Shown piece by piece: positions 25,851 through 33,227 of a stretch of 64,000 nt of DNA. Positions within the stretch are counted from its first letter, which is position 1. The number at the start of each line of letters is the position of its first letter. The position numbers and the translations under genes are program-made. Under the pieces are notes generated by a model that made no database searches, was not told the origin of the DNA, and saw only the letters and a list, made by a program, of their open reading frames with translations. This DNA comes from Sphingomonas sp. dw_22 (GTDB lineage: Bacteria; Pseudomonadota; Alphaproteobacteria; Sphingomonadales; Sphingomonadaceae), in NCBI RefSeq assembly GCF_018449795.1, contig NZ_JAAVVE010000011.1, forward strand, positions 41,111 through 105,110, written 5' to 3'.

Positions 25851-25895
25851 CGATGAGAAAGAGCCGCCCTTTCGGTCGGCTCTCAAATCCTACAT
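25851..25895 (-). repeat. Dispersed ATGTAGGATTTG element, copy C (with hairpin)
   Basis: On the minus strand the 45-bp element starts ATGTAGGATTTGAGAGCCG and ends CGGCTCTTTCTCATCG; the inner GAGCCG/CGGCTC arms form a hairpin followed by TTTC. Copies A and B keep the ends but have a degraded stem. Apart from this, two paired motifs and a terminator, I see nothing in 25487-26052. Confidence 0.75.
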
Positions 25896-25989
25896 TGCAA
25901 GGCCGATGACCCAAGGTCCGATGTCGATCGGCCTCGGACTAGCCCGCAAATGCTCGGGGCTGGGCTCTGCGATCGAGACGGTTACCCAC

Positions 25990-26018
25990 AAAAAAAAGGC
26001 GGCCCCGAAGGACCGCCT
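25990..26018 (-). terminator. Intrinsic terminator of the tonB-exb operon
   Basis: Read leftwards: GGCGGTCC-TTCG-GGGCCGCC followed by eight T. The stem has one G-T pair. It lies 34 bp past the last exbD stop. Confidence 0.9.
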
Positions 26019-26052
26019 CTTCAATATCCTGACGCTCGAAAGCGCCGGCCGA

Positions 26053-26478
26053 TCAGAAATCGTTGCGATACTGCTCGTTGCCGACGAAGCCGAGCTTGGT
26101 CACGTTCGCCCGCTTGACGATCGCCAGCACGCGATCGACCACGTCGTAGCGCGCCTGCGGATCGGGCTGGAAGTGCAGCTCCGGCTCTGGATCGCGCTGG
26201 ATCGACGCATCGAGATACTGACGCAGCGTCACATCGTCGATCTGCACGCTGTTCCAGAACACGCGGCCTTCGCCGTCGATATAGAGCTTGTTCTTCTCAG
26301 GCTCGATCGGCGTGGCGTTCTGCGGCGAGTTCTGCGGCAGATCGACCTTCACCGCATGGGTCTGGATCGGGATCGTGATGATGAACATGATGAGGAGCAC
26401 GAGCATGACGTCGATCAACGGCGTCGTGTTCAGATCCATCATCGGCTGACCATCTTCCTGGCCACCGCTTATCGACAT
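26053..26478 (-). CDS. exbD: ExbD/TolR-family biopolymer transport protein (second copy)
   Basis: A 141-residue inner-membrane protein. MMDLNTTPLIDVMLVLLIMFIITIP holds the cytosolic tip, the single transmembrane helix and the conserved Asp of the proton channel; the periplasmic domain follows (KNKLYIDGEGRVFWNSVQ ... VTKLGFVGNEQYRNDF). It works with ExbB to turn proton flow into TonB motion. Last of a four-gene operon; the other exbD is 28 bp upstream and clearly diverged, so the two are not simple duplicates. Confidence 0.93.
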   Translation of the reverse strand: MSISGGQEDGQPMMDLNTTPLIDVMLVLLIMFIITIPIQTHAVKVDLPQNSPQNATPIEPEKNKLYIDGEGRVFWNSVQIDDVTLRQYLDASIQRDPEPELHFQPDPQARYDVVDRVLAIVKRANVTKLGFVGNEQYRNDF

Positions 26479-26506
26479 TTCAGTAACTCCTTCGAAACGC
26501 TGATCA

Positions 26507-26986
26507 TCACATGCGGACGGTGCTGCTGCCGGGCGGCGGCTCGGAAATGAAGCCAACCTTCACGAAACCGGCCATCTGCATGGTGTAGATCGTTCCGCCG
26601 ATGCAACGGTACGGGGTGCTCACATCGCCCCGGATATGGACTTCAGGAAGCTCGAGCCCGGCAGCGTTGGGGCCGCCCTGGCGGGCGATCTCATCTTCCA
26701 GCTTCTTCACGGCGCGCTTGAGCAGTTCCTCGTGGCTGACCTCGGTCATGCCCCAATAGACCTTGCACTGGCCGCCTTCGCCCGTCACCGAAAGCGCGAC
26801 GTTCTCGGGCTTGGTAGTGGTGGGCTCGAACTGCACCTTCGGCAGATCCAGCTTCACCGTCTGGATCACCACGGGAACGGCGATCAGGAAGATGATCAGG
26901 AGCACCAACATCACGTCCACCATGGGCGTGGTGTTGATGTCCGACATCGGTGTGTCGTCGCCGCTTTCGCCTACGCTCATCGCCAT
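26507..26986 (-). CDS. exbD: ExbD/TolR-family biopolymer transport protein (first copy)
   Basis: A 159-residue paralogue with the same plan: SDINTTPMVDVMLVLLIIFLIAVP is the helix with the channel Asp, then a longer periplasmic domain containing two cysteines (GGQCKVYWG; YRCIGG) that could pair. A longer C-terminus ends in a PPPGSSTVRM tail. Two exbD genes behind exbB resemble the exbD1/exbD2 arrangement known from Xanthomonas, where only one copy is needed for iron uptake. Confidence 0.93.
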   Translation of the reverse strand: MAMSVGESGDDTPMSDINTTPMVDVMLVLLIIFLIAVPVVIQTVKLDLPKVQFEPTTTKPENVALSVTGEGGQCKVYWGMTEVSHEELLKRAVKKLEDEIARQGGPNAAGLELPEVHIRGDVSTPYRCIGGTIYTMQMAGFVKVGFISEPPPGSSTVRM

Positions 26987-27083
26987 TGGGCGCTATCCTA
27001 TCCTTCATATGCCGCTGCCGGGCGAAGCCTGGCAGCAGGAGCCGCGCACATGCCGCGCGCGGCTCCCAGTAGGTCGTTAAGTC

Positions 27084-27857
27084 TTACGCGCCGGTCTTCA
27101 CGCCAGCCGCCGGGGTGGCGGGCTTGGCGGGCGCGGCCTTCTTGACGCCGGTCGACGGCTTCACGCGACCGTCCGAAGCCAGGTAGCCGAGCACATCGTT
27201 CGAGAAGGCGTTGAGCGCCTCGGCGATCGACTTGTTGCGGCGCTGCAGGAAGTTGTAGCCGAGCACCGCGGGAACGGCGACGACCAGACCGAGGGCGGTC
27301 ATGATGAGCGCCTCACCGACCGGGCCGGCGACGGCGTCGATCGAAGCCTGACCCGCCGCACCGATCTTGATCAGCGCGCGGTAGATGCCGATGACGGTAC
27401 CGAACAGACCGATGAACGGCGCGGTCGCGCCGGTCGTCGCCAGGAAGGCCAGGCCGCCACCGAGCGCCGAGTTGATCGTCGCTTCCGAGCGCGAGAGCGA
27501 GCCGTGCAGCCAGTCATGCGCCTCGACCGGATCGGTCAGTTCCTTGTACTGCTCCTGCGCCTGCAGGCCGTCGTCGACGATCTGGCGATAGGCCGAGTTC
27601 TTCTCGAGCTTCGCCGCGCCTTCGCGCAGGCTGTTGGAGCCCCAGAAGCTGGCGCGGACGCGCTTCGCCTGGTTGATGATCTTCTGCTGCTCGAAAATCT
27701 TGGTGAAGAAGATGTACAGCGAGACGAAGAGCATCAGCACCAGGATGCCGAACACGGTCTGCGAGATCAGGCCGCCTTCGCGGAGCGCGGGGATGAGGCC
27801 GTAGGGGTTGCCGCCCTTGGCTGCCGTGGACCCGGCGGCGAGAATGGTCGTGAGCAT
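27084..27857 (-). CDS. exbB: MotA/TolQ/ExbB proton channel protein
   Basis: A 257-residue inner-membrane protein with three transmembrane helices: SQTVFGILVLMLFVSLYIFF, then LAFLATTGATAPFIGLFGTVIGIYRAL and VGEALIMTALGLVVAVPAVLGYNFLQ, the last two being the conserved MotA/ExbB core. A lysine/alanine/proline-rich cytosolic tail (KKAAPAKPATPAAG) follows. It forms the pentameric channel that powers TonB. The start has AGAGGAAAG upstream. Confidence 0.94.
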   Translation of the reverse strand: MLTTILAAGSTAAKGGNPYGLIPALREGGLISQTVFGILVLMLFVSLYIFFTKIFEQQKIINQAKRVRASFWGSNSLREGAAKLEKNSAYRQIVDDGLQAQEQYKELTDPVEAHDWLHGSLSRSEATINSALGGGLAFLATTGATAPFIGLFGTVIGIYRALIKIGAAGQASIDAVAGPVGEALIMTALGLVVAVPAVLGYNFLQRRNKSIAEALNAFSNDVLGYLASDGRVKPSTGVKKAAPAKPATPAAGVKTGA

Positions 27858-27934
27858 TGTCGGTTCTTTCCTCTAATAAGTAGCGCGTTTTTCCATCCTC
27901 CGGCACGCCGCCCAGCGACGTGCCGGCCACTCAT

Positions 27935-28609
27935 TTACTTCGGCAGCTCCCAGCGGAAGCGGCTCGGCCATACGGCCGGGATCTTGTTGCCGCCGGCATC
28001 CTCGGCCGGCGTGAACCGGGCGCGACGCTTGAGCAACGAGCAAGCCGTGCTGTCCAGCAGCGGGGCGCCGCTCGACGAAGTTATGGTGCAGTCGGTCACC
28101 TTGCCGGTGGCATCGACGCTGAGCCGGAACCCGACCGTACCCTGCTGTTCCGCACGGAGCGCGGCAGACGGATAGTCGTCGTTCGTCACCCAGCCTTGCG
28201 GCGGGCTCTTGGGCTTGAGCGGCTTTGCGATGCGCGGCGGCGCAGGCGGCTGCGGCGGTGCCACAGGCGCAGGCGGAGCCGGCGGCGTGATCGGCGGCGG
28301 CGGCGGGATGTTAGGCGTCGTCACCATGGGCGGCGACGGCGTTACCGTCTGCACGATCGCCGGCGGCGTCACGACCTGGGTCGGCGGCGGCGGTACGGGC
28401 GTGTCAGGCGGCGGCGGAGGAGGCGGAACCTCCTCGGGCGGGGGCGGCGGCTCATCGACCTCGAAGGTTTTGAGCTCTTCCGCCTTCTTCTTGATATACT
28501 GGTATGCCAAACCTGTGACGAAGGCATATCCCATGCCAGCAACGATCAGTGCGACCAAAACGATCGCAACAACGCGGCTGCCACTTACATTCCGGTCAGC
28601 GTAAGCCAT
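27935..28609 (-). CDS. tonB: TonB energy-transducing protein
   Basis: A 224-residue protein: an N-terminal anchor helix (VVAIVLVALIVAGMGYAFVTG), a proline-rich periplasm-spanning region (about residues 52-138, with PPPPPEEVPPPPPPPDTPVP), and the C-terminal TonB domain (DDYPSAALRAEQQGTVGFRL, DCTITSSSGAPLLDSTACSLL, RARFTPAEDAGG) that contacts receptor TonB boxes. It heads the leftward tonB-exbB-exbD-exbD operon, which can energise the TonB-dependent receptor encoded at 45563-48481. The proline codons explain the low-complexity DNA here. Confidence 0.95.
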   Translation of the reverse strand: MAYADRNVSGSRVVAIVLVALIVAGMGYAFVTGLAYQYIKKKAEELKTFEVDEPPPPPEEVPPPPPPPDTPVPPPPTQVVTPPAIVQTVTPSPPMVTTPNIPPPPPITPPAPPAPVAPPQPPAPPRIAKPLKPKSPPQGWVTNDDYPSAALRAEQQGTVGFRLSVDATGKVTDCTITSSSGAPLLDSTACSLLKRRARFTPAEDAGGNKIPAVWPSRFRWELPK

Positions 28610-28833
28610 TCGGCAACGTCACTCCTCTAATCCTGCTTGCGACCCTGGGCGCGGGTTAACCCGCTGCACAGATCCGCCCGCCGTGCGCTCTGTGCGTCCG
28701 TTCGGCAGAGCGCGAGTCTCTATCGTGGCGTCCCGGGGGACGCAAACCCTTTGTCGGACAAACTGGCCCTACAGGCGCTGCATGGCAGAATTATTTCTGT
28801 ATAAGATCAGCACAATCGGGTAACGCAAACGGC

Positions 28834-29670
28834 ATGATGCGTATCCCTGTACTGGCCTTTTGTTGCGTCGCAGCATTGTCCACCGGTGTCCAAGCCGCGC
28901 CGCAACCCACGCAAAACAGGGCACAAGCGGCACCTGTATTGCCCAGCTATGCCACCCTTGCGGGGGACGTTGTGGGGGCTCCCTTGATCGTCGATGCACG
29001 CATTTTCAGCGTCGCTCCGATCAAGGCCGATCAGGCCGCAAACGTCACGCCGGGGCGGGCGCGGGTATATATAGAAGCCGATGTTCTCGCCCTGATTCGC
29101 GGCGCGGGCGCGCTTCCGGCGCGTATTTCCTATGTCGCCGAGATAGCGCTCGATGCGCGCGGCAAACTGCCCAAGATCAAAAAACAGCGCGTTCTGCTGT
29201 TCGCGCGCCCGGTCGCGGCACGTGCCGATCAGGTCCAGCTCACCGGGCTGGACAGCCAGATCGCCTGGTCCGCCGATCTCGATGCGCAGGTGCGCGGCAT
29301 CACCAGGGACGTGCTCGCCGCCGATGCGCCGCCCGCAATCACCGGAATCGGCAACGCCTTCCACGTTCCCGGCTCGCTGCCCGGCGAGGGCGAGACCCAG
29401 GTCTTCGTCCAGACCGCGACGGGCGCGCCGGTCTCGCTCCAGATTCTCCGCCGTCCGGGCGAGCAGACGCGCTGGTCGGTATCGCTCGGCGACATCGTCG
29501 ATAACGGCGCGGGGCCGCCCAAGCCCGCCACGCTGCTCTGGTATCGCCTCGCCTGCGGCCTCCCGCGCGAGCTGCCGGCAGCCAGCCTGTCCCCGGACGA
29601 GCCGGACAATGCCGCGGCGGCGCGCGAGGATTATGCGCTGGTGCTGCGCGATCTGGGGCCTTGCACTTAG
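28834..29670 (+). CDS. Exported protein of unknown function
   Basis: A 278-residue protein with a signal peptide (MMRIPVLAFCCVAALSTG, cleavage after VQA). The mature part is soluble: PLIVDARIFSVAPIKADQAANVTPGRARVYIEADVLALIRG, then YVAEIALDARGKLPKIKKQRVLLFARPV, and a FHVPGSLPGEGETQVFVQTATG block. The layout of beta-strands suggests an OB-like or beta-sandwich domain, but no family was recognised. It is divergent from tonB with 224 bp between starts, where no other gene was seen. Confidence 0.7.
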   Translation: MMRIPVLAFCCVAALSTGVQAAPQPTQNRAQAAPVLPSYATLAGDVVGAPLIVDARIFSVAPIKADQAANVTPGRARVYIEADVLALIRGAGALPARISYVAEIALDARGKLPKIKKQRVLLFARPVAARADQVQLTGLDSQIAWSADLDAQVRGITRDVLAADAPPAITGIGNAFHVPGSLPGEGETQVFVQTATGAPVSLQILRRPGEQTRWSVSLGDIVDNGAGPPKPATLLWYRLACGLPRELPAASLSPDEPDNAAAAREDYALVLRDLGPCT

Positions 29671-29683
29671 TGGGGCGGCACCA

Positions 29684-29747
29684 GCCCGCTCCCCCACCCG
29701 GCCACCCATAATATACTGGCGTTGGGTGGCCGGGTGGGGGAGCGGGC
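29684..29747. terminator. Perfect 25-bp inverted repeat between convergent genes
   Basis: Arms 29684-29708 (GCCCGCTCCCCCACCCGGCC...) and 29723-29747 are exact complements with a 14-nt AT-containing loop. It lies between the stops of the exported-protein gene and folB and should block transcription from both sides, though no T tract follows. The arms differ from the 30-bp palindromic elements. Confidence 0.7.
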
Positions 29748-29761
29748 CGGCGCCGCCTGGT

Positions 29762-30133
29762 TCAGCGCCGGTTGCGGACCAAGGTGATCCCGATCGATTC
29801 GCCGTTCTCGGCGATCGCCAGCTTGACGATCCGCACCTCGACACGGCGCACCCGCGAATCGGAGAGGAGCACGGTCTCGCAGATATGCTCGGCCACGCCC
29901 TCGATCAGGGTGAAGTGCACGCCCTGCGGCAGCGCGGTCGTCGCGGCATGCTTCAGGTCGATATAGCTCTTGGACGCGCTCAGCGGCGTATCCGGCGCGA
30001 ATCGCTCGGGCAGATCGAGATCGGCCGTGACGGAGATGCGCAGCGGCTGCGGCAGGTGCGTCTCTTCGGAATAGATGCCGGTCAGCACGTCGACCTGAAG
30101 GTCGTGCACCTGCAACTGGAGTAGGTCGGGCAA
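29762..30133 (-). CDS. folB: Dihydroneopterin aldolase
   Basis: A 123-residue FolB-fold enzyme of folate biosynthesis, cleaving dihydroneopterin to hydroxymethyl-dihydropterin and glycolaldehyde. The pattern is LQVHDLQVDVLTGIYSEETHLPQPLRISVTADLDL, YIDLKHAATTALPQG, the catalytic LIEGVAEHICETVL (Glu) and VRRVEVRIVKL (Lys). The start is a TTG at 30133 with AAAGGCG upstream; an in-frame ATG above it is followed by a stop within four codons. Somewhat divergent, so a FolX-like role is possible. Confidence 0.85.
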   Translation of the reverse strand: MPDLLQLQVHDLQVDVLTGIYSEETHLPQPLRISVTADLDLPERFAPDTPLSASKSYIDLKHAATTALPQGVHFTLIEGVAEHICETVLLSDSRVRRVEVRIVKLAIAENGESIGITLVRNRR

Positions 30134-30306
30134 TCAAGCGCCTTTCATGCGAATTGCCGCGCGCCATAGCAGAAGGCCGCGCGGTGGAAAGCCCGGACGC
30201 CCGCAATCGGACGAACATCGCGCGATTCGCCCTTGCGCGGCCGCACATCGGCGCTAAAGCGCGCGGCCCCCAATGCCCCGTCGGGCGTTACGCGAAGGAT
30301 ATAGAG

Positions 30307-30828
30307 GTGATCGCTCTGGTGCCGCTCGGTTCCGTTAACTCCCAGGCCGTCGAGTCCCTGCTCGACCGCGCCTTCGGGGCCGACCGCCGCACGCGCACCG
30401 CCTATCGCATCCGCACCGGCACCGCGCCGATCCCCGCGCTGAGCTTCGCGGCGATCGAGGACGACGGCACGCTCCTGGGCTCGATCCAGTGCTGGCCGGT
30501 CGAGCTGGCCTGCGACGGCGGGCATGTCGTGCCGATGGTGATGGTGGGGCCGGTCGCAGTCGAGCCGGGCCGGCAGCAGGGCGGAATCGGCCGCGCGCTG
30601 ATGGAGCGGATGCTCGAAGCGGCGCCCGGCTCGGGCGATGCCGGGGCGAACGCGCTGATGCTGATCGGCGATCCGGAATATTATGGCCGCTTCTTCGATT
30701 TCACCGCGGAGCGCACCACCGGCTGGCGCCTGCCCGGCCCGTTCGAGGCGCGCCGCCTGCTCGCGCGTGGGAGCGCCGTCCCGGATTGCGCCGGGGCGAT
30801 CGGCCCGCGATTGCGCCGGGCGGCCTGA
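30307..30828 (+). CDS. GNAT-family N-acetyltransferase
   Basis: A 173-residue acyltransferase starting at a GTG (30307) behind GAAGGA with good spacing. SQAVESLLDRAFGADRRTRTAYRIR is the N-terminal part, VPMVMVGPVAVEPGRQQGGIGRALMERML the acetyl-CoA-binding strand and loop (a QQGGIG version of Q/RxxGxG/A), and MLIGDPEYYGRFFDF the terminal Tyr motif. Proteins of this exact pattern (COG3153) are widespread; the acceptor is unknown. It heads a run of same-strand genes. Confidence 0.9.
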   Translation: MIALVPLGSVNSQAVESLLDRAFGADRRTRTAYRIRTGTAPIPALSFAAIEDDGTLLGSIQCWPVELACDGGHVVPMVMVGPVAVEPGRQQGGIGRALMERMLEAAPGSGDAGANALMLIGDPEYYGRFFDFTAERTTGWRLPGPFEARRLLARGSAVPDCAGAIGPRLRRAA

Positions 30829-30871
30829 CCCCTTCGACAAGTTCGATCGGATGGGGCTAAGGGGACATTCC

Positions 30872-31441
30872 ATGCCGAGCCCGCCGCCCCCCGACTTCGC
30901 CGCCCTCTCGCTCGCCGAGATCGCGCGGCTGGCGGAGGAGAATCGCCTGCCGCCGGTCGAAAGCTGGAATCCCGAGCATTGCGGGCACAGCGAGATGCGG
31001 ATCGCGGCGGACGGCACCTGGTTCCACCAGGGCTCGCCGATCGGCCGCGCGGCGATGGTGCGGCTCTTCTCCACGATCCTCCGCCGCGAGCCCGATGGCC
31101 GGTTCGTGCTGGTCACGCCGGTCGAGAAGCTCGACATCGATGTCGATGACGCGCCCTTCACGGCGGTAGAGCTGAAGGTCGACGGCGAAGGCCGCGACGC
31201 CCGCCTCGCCTTCCGCCTCAATACCGGCGACCTGGTGGTGGCCGGCCCCGAACATGCAATGCGATCCGAGGCGCGCGGCGACGGCCCCCGCCCCTATCTC
31301 CATGTGCGCGGCGGGCTGGAGGCGCTGATCGCGCGCAGCGTCTATTACGAGCTGGCCGAAATCGCGCTCGCCAATGGCAGCGTGCCGCCGGGCGTGTGGA
31401 GCAACGGCGCCTTCTTCGCGCTCGAGGAGACGGCATCATGA
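30872..31441 (+). CDS. DUF1285 protein
   Basis: A 189-residue protein with the DUF1285 blocks: PPVESWNPEHCGHSEMRIAADGTWFHQGSPIGRAAMVRLFSTIL, REPDGRFVLVTPVEKLDIDVDDAPFTAVEL and SVYYELAEIALANG...GVWSNGAFFAL. Cys and His in the first block are conserved. Structures of the family show two small beta-rich domains, with no known activity. Its stop overlaps the NUDIX start as ATGA; the NUDIX gene in turn overlaps the CCA-adding enzyme. Confidence 0.9.
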   Translation: MPSPPPPDFAALSLAEIARLAEENRLPPVESWNPEHCGHSEMRIAADGTWFHQGSPIGRAAMVRLFSTILRREPDGRFVLVTPVEKLDIDVDDAPFTAVELKVDGEGRDARLAFRLNTGDLVVAGPEHAMRSEARGDGPRPYLHVRGGLEALIARSVYYELAEIALANGSVPPGVWSNGAFFALEETAS

Positions 31442-32034
31442 CGCTGGCCGAACGGCTGCGCATCGCGCTGGAAGCGGCGCACGAGGAGGGTCCGATCCTG
31501 CTCCCCGGCGACCAGCATGATTTCGATCCCAGCATCGCCGGCAACCCCGCCGCGGTACTGATCGCCGTCACCGATCGCATCGATCCCGGCGTGATCCTCA
31601 CCCAGCGCACCGATACGCTGCGCCGCCATGCCGGGCAGATCGCCTTTCCCGGCGGGCGGATCGATCCCGAGGACGACGGCCCGATCACCGCCGCGCTGCG
31701 CGAGGCCGAGGAGGAGATCGCCCTGCCCCGCTCCCGCGTGAACGTCATCGGCACCGCCGATCGCTATCGCACGGTCACCGGCTATGACGTGACGCCGGTG
31801 GTCGGCGTGGTGCCGCCGGGGCTGACCTTCATCCCCGCCGAAGCCGAGGTGGCGGACGTGTTCGAAGTGCCGCTCGGCTTCCTGCTCGATCATTCGAACC
31901 ACGGCGAGGCGCATGCCATCTATCAGGGCCGCGAGCGGCGCTATTACGAGATCCATTGGGGCGATCGCCGCATCTGGGGCGCGACCGCGGCGATGATCGT
32001 CAATCTCTCGCGGCGGCTGCGATGGACGGCATGA
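31438..32034 (+). CDS. NUDIX hydrolase, CoA pyrophosphatase type
   Basis: A 198-residue pyrophosphohydrolase. The Nudix box is GGRIDPEDDGPITAALREAEEEI with the Gly-x5-Glu...Arg-Glu-x2-Glu-Glu metal site; upstream LRRHAGQIAFPGG is the additional motif of CoA/NADH-type members (NudL). It probably cleaves CoA or acyl-CoA to phosphopantetheine and 3',5'-ADP. Overlaps the CCA-adding enzyme gene at its 3' end. Confidence 0.92.
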   Translation: MTLAERLRIALEAAHEEGPILLPGDQHDFDPSIAGNPAAVLIAVTDRIDPGVILTQRTDTLRRHAGQIAFPGGRIDPEDDGPITAALREAEEEIALPRSRVNVIGTADRYRTVTGYDVTPVVGVVPPGLTFIPAEAEVADVFEVPLGFLLDHSNHGEAHAIYQGRERRYYEIHWGDRRIWGATAAMIVNLSRRLRWTA

Positions 32035-33227
32035 TCCTGCCCAGCGCCGAATGGCGGCACCGCGACGGGCTCGACCGGCTGAGCGAGGTGCTCGGCGCGG
32101 GCCAGGGCATGTCGCGCTTCGTCGGCGGCGCGGTGCGCGATGCGCTGCTGGCGCTGCCGGTGGCGGATATCGACATCGCCACGCGCCACGCGCCCGAGGA
32201 CGTGATCGACCTGCTGCGCCGCGCCGGCATCCGCGCGGTTCCCACGGGCCTGGCACACGGCACGATCACGGCGGTATTGGAGAGCGGCCCCGTAGAGGTC
32301 ACCACGCTGCGCCGCGACGTCTCCACTGACGGGCGCCGCGCCACCATCGCCTATACCGACGACTGGCGCGAGGACGCGGCGCGGCGCGATTTCACGATGA
32401 ACGCGCTCTATGCCGATCCGCTGACCGGCACGCTGTTCGACTATTTCGACGGCCTGGCCGATCTGGAGGCGCGCCGCGTCCGCTTCATCGGCGATCCGCT
32501 CCAGCGCATCGCCGAGGATCATCTGCGCATCCTGCGCTTCTTCCGCTTCCTCGCCCGCTTCGGCGACGCGCCCGATCCGGCTGGGCTCGAAGCCTGCACC
32601 CTGCGCGCGAAAGACCTGATGGCCCTGTCGCGCGAGCGCATCGCCGACGAGACGCTCAAGCTGCTGATCGCGCGCCATGCCGTGCGCGTCGTCCATCTGA
32701 TGATCGAGCGCGACATCTTCCTGCCGGTCCTGCCGGAAATTGGGCCGGAGAGCGTGGAACGGCTCGACCGGCTCGCCGCAGGCGAAGCCGCTGCGGGCGT
32801 GGCGCCCGACGCGATCCGCCGCCTCGCCGCGCTGCTGCCGCCCGATCCGGCGACGGTCGATTCGGTGGGAGCGCGGCTCAAGCTCTCGAACGCGCAGCGC
32901 AAGCGGCTGGTCACCGCCGTCTCGCCTGCTCCCGCCGGCACGCCGGAGGCAATCGCCTATCGCCTGGGCGCCGAGAGCGCGATCGACGTCCTGCTGCTTG
33001 GCGGACGGACCGAAGCAGCGGAAACCGTCCGCGATTGGCCCGTGCCCCGGCTTCCCCTCACCGGCGGCGCACTGGTCGAGCGGGGTCTGTCCAAGGGGCC
33101 GGAAGTCGCGCGCGCGCTCCGTGCAGTCGAGGATCGCTGGATCGCGGAAGGCTTTCCCGATGCCGCCCGCGTGGGCGCCATCGCCGACGAAATCGTCGCT
33201 CAGGCGTTGCGTTCGGCCAACAGCTGA
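32031..33227 (+). CDS. CCA tRNA nucleotidyltransferase / poly(A) polymerase family
   Basis: A 398-residue class II nucleotidyltransferase adding or repairing the 3' CCA of tRNA. The head has RFVGGAVRDALLALPVADIDIATRH with the GG and Asp-x-Asp metal site; RRATIAYTDDWREDAARRDFTMNALYADP is the base-recognition block, and LRILRFFRFLARFG begins the neck. ATG at 32031 overlaps the previous stop (32022 is an alternative). The tRNAs at 41-42.5 kb encode their own CCA, so here it may mainly repair. The end overlaps the GGDEF-EAL gene by 28 bp. Confidence 0.93.
   Translation: MILPSAEWRHRDGLDRLSEVLGAGQGMSRFVGGAVRDALLALPVADIDIATRHAPEDVIDLLRRAGIRAVPTGLAHGTITAVLESGPVEVTTLRRDVSTDGRRATIAYTDDWREDAARRDFTMNALYADPLTGTLFDYFDGLADLEARRVRFIGDPLQRIAEDHLRILRFFRFLARFGDAPDPAGLEACTLRAKDLMALSRERIADETLKLLIARHAVRVVHLMIERDIFLPVLPEIGPESVERLDRLAAGEAAAGVAPDAIRRLAALLPPDPATVDSVGARLKLSNAQRKRLVTAVSPAPAGTPEAIAYRLGAESAIDVLLLGGRTEAAETVRDWPVPRLPLTGGALVERGLSKGPEVARALRAVEDRWIAEGFPDAARVGAIADEIVAQALRSANS

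Noticed and set aside
28166..28470. GGCGGCGGCGG-rich stretch as a tandem repeat
   Set aside because: It is the proline-rich spacer of tonB, not an independent repeat.
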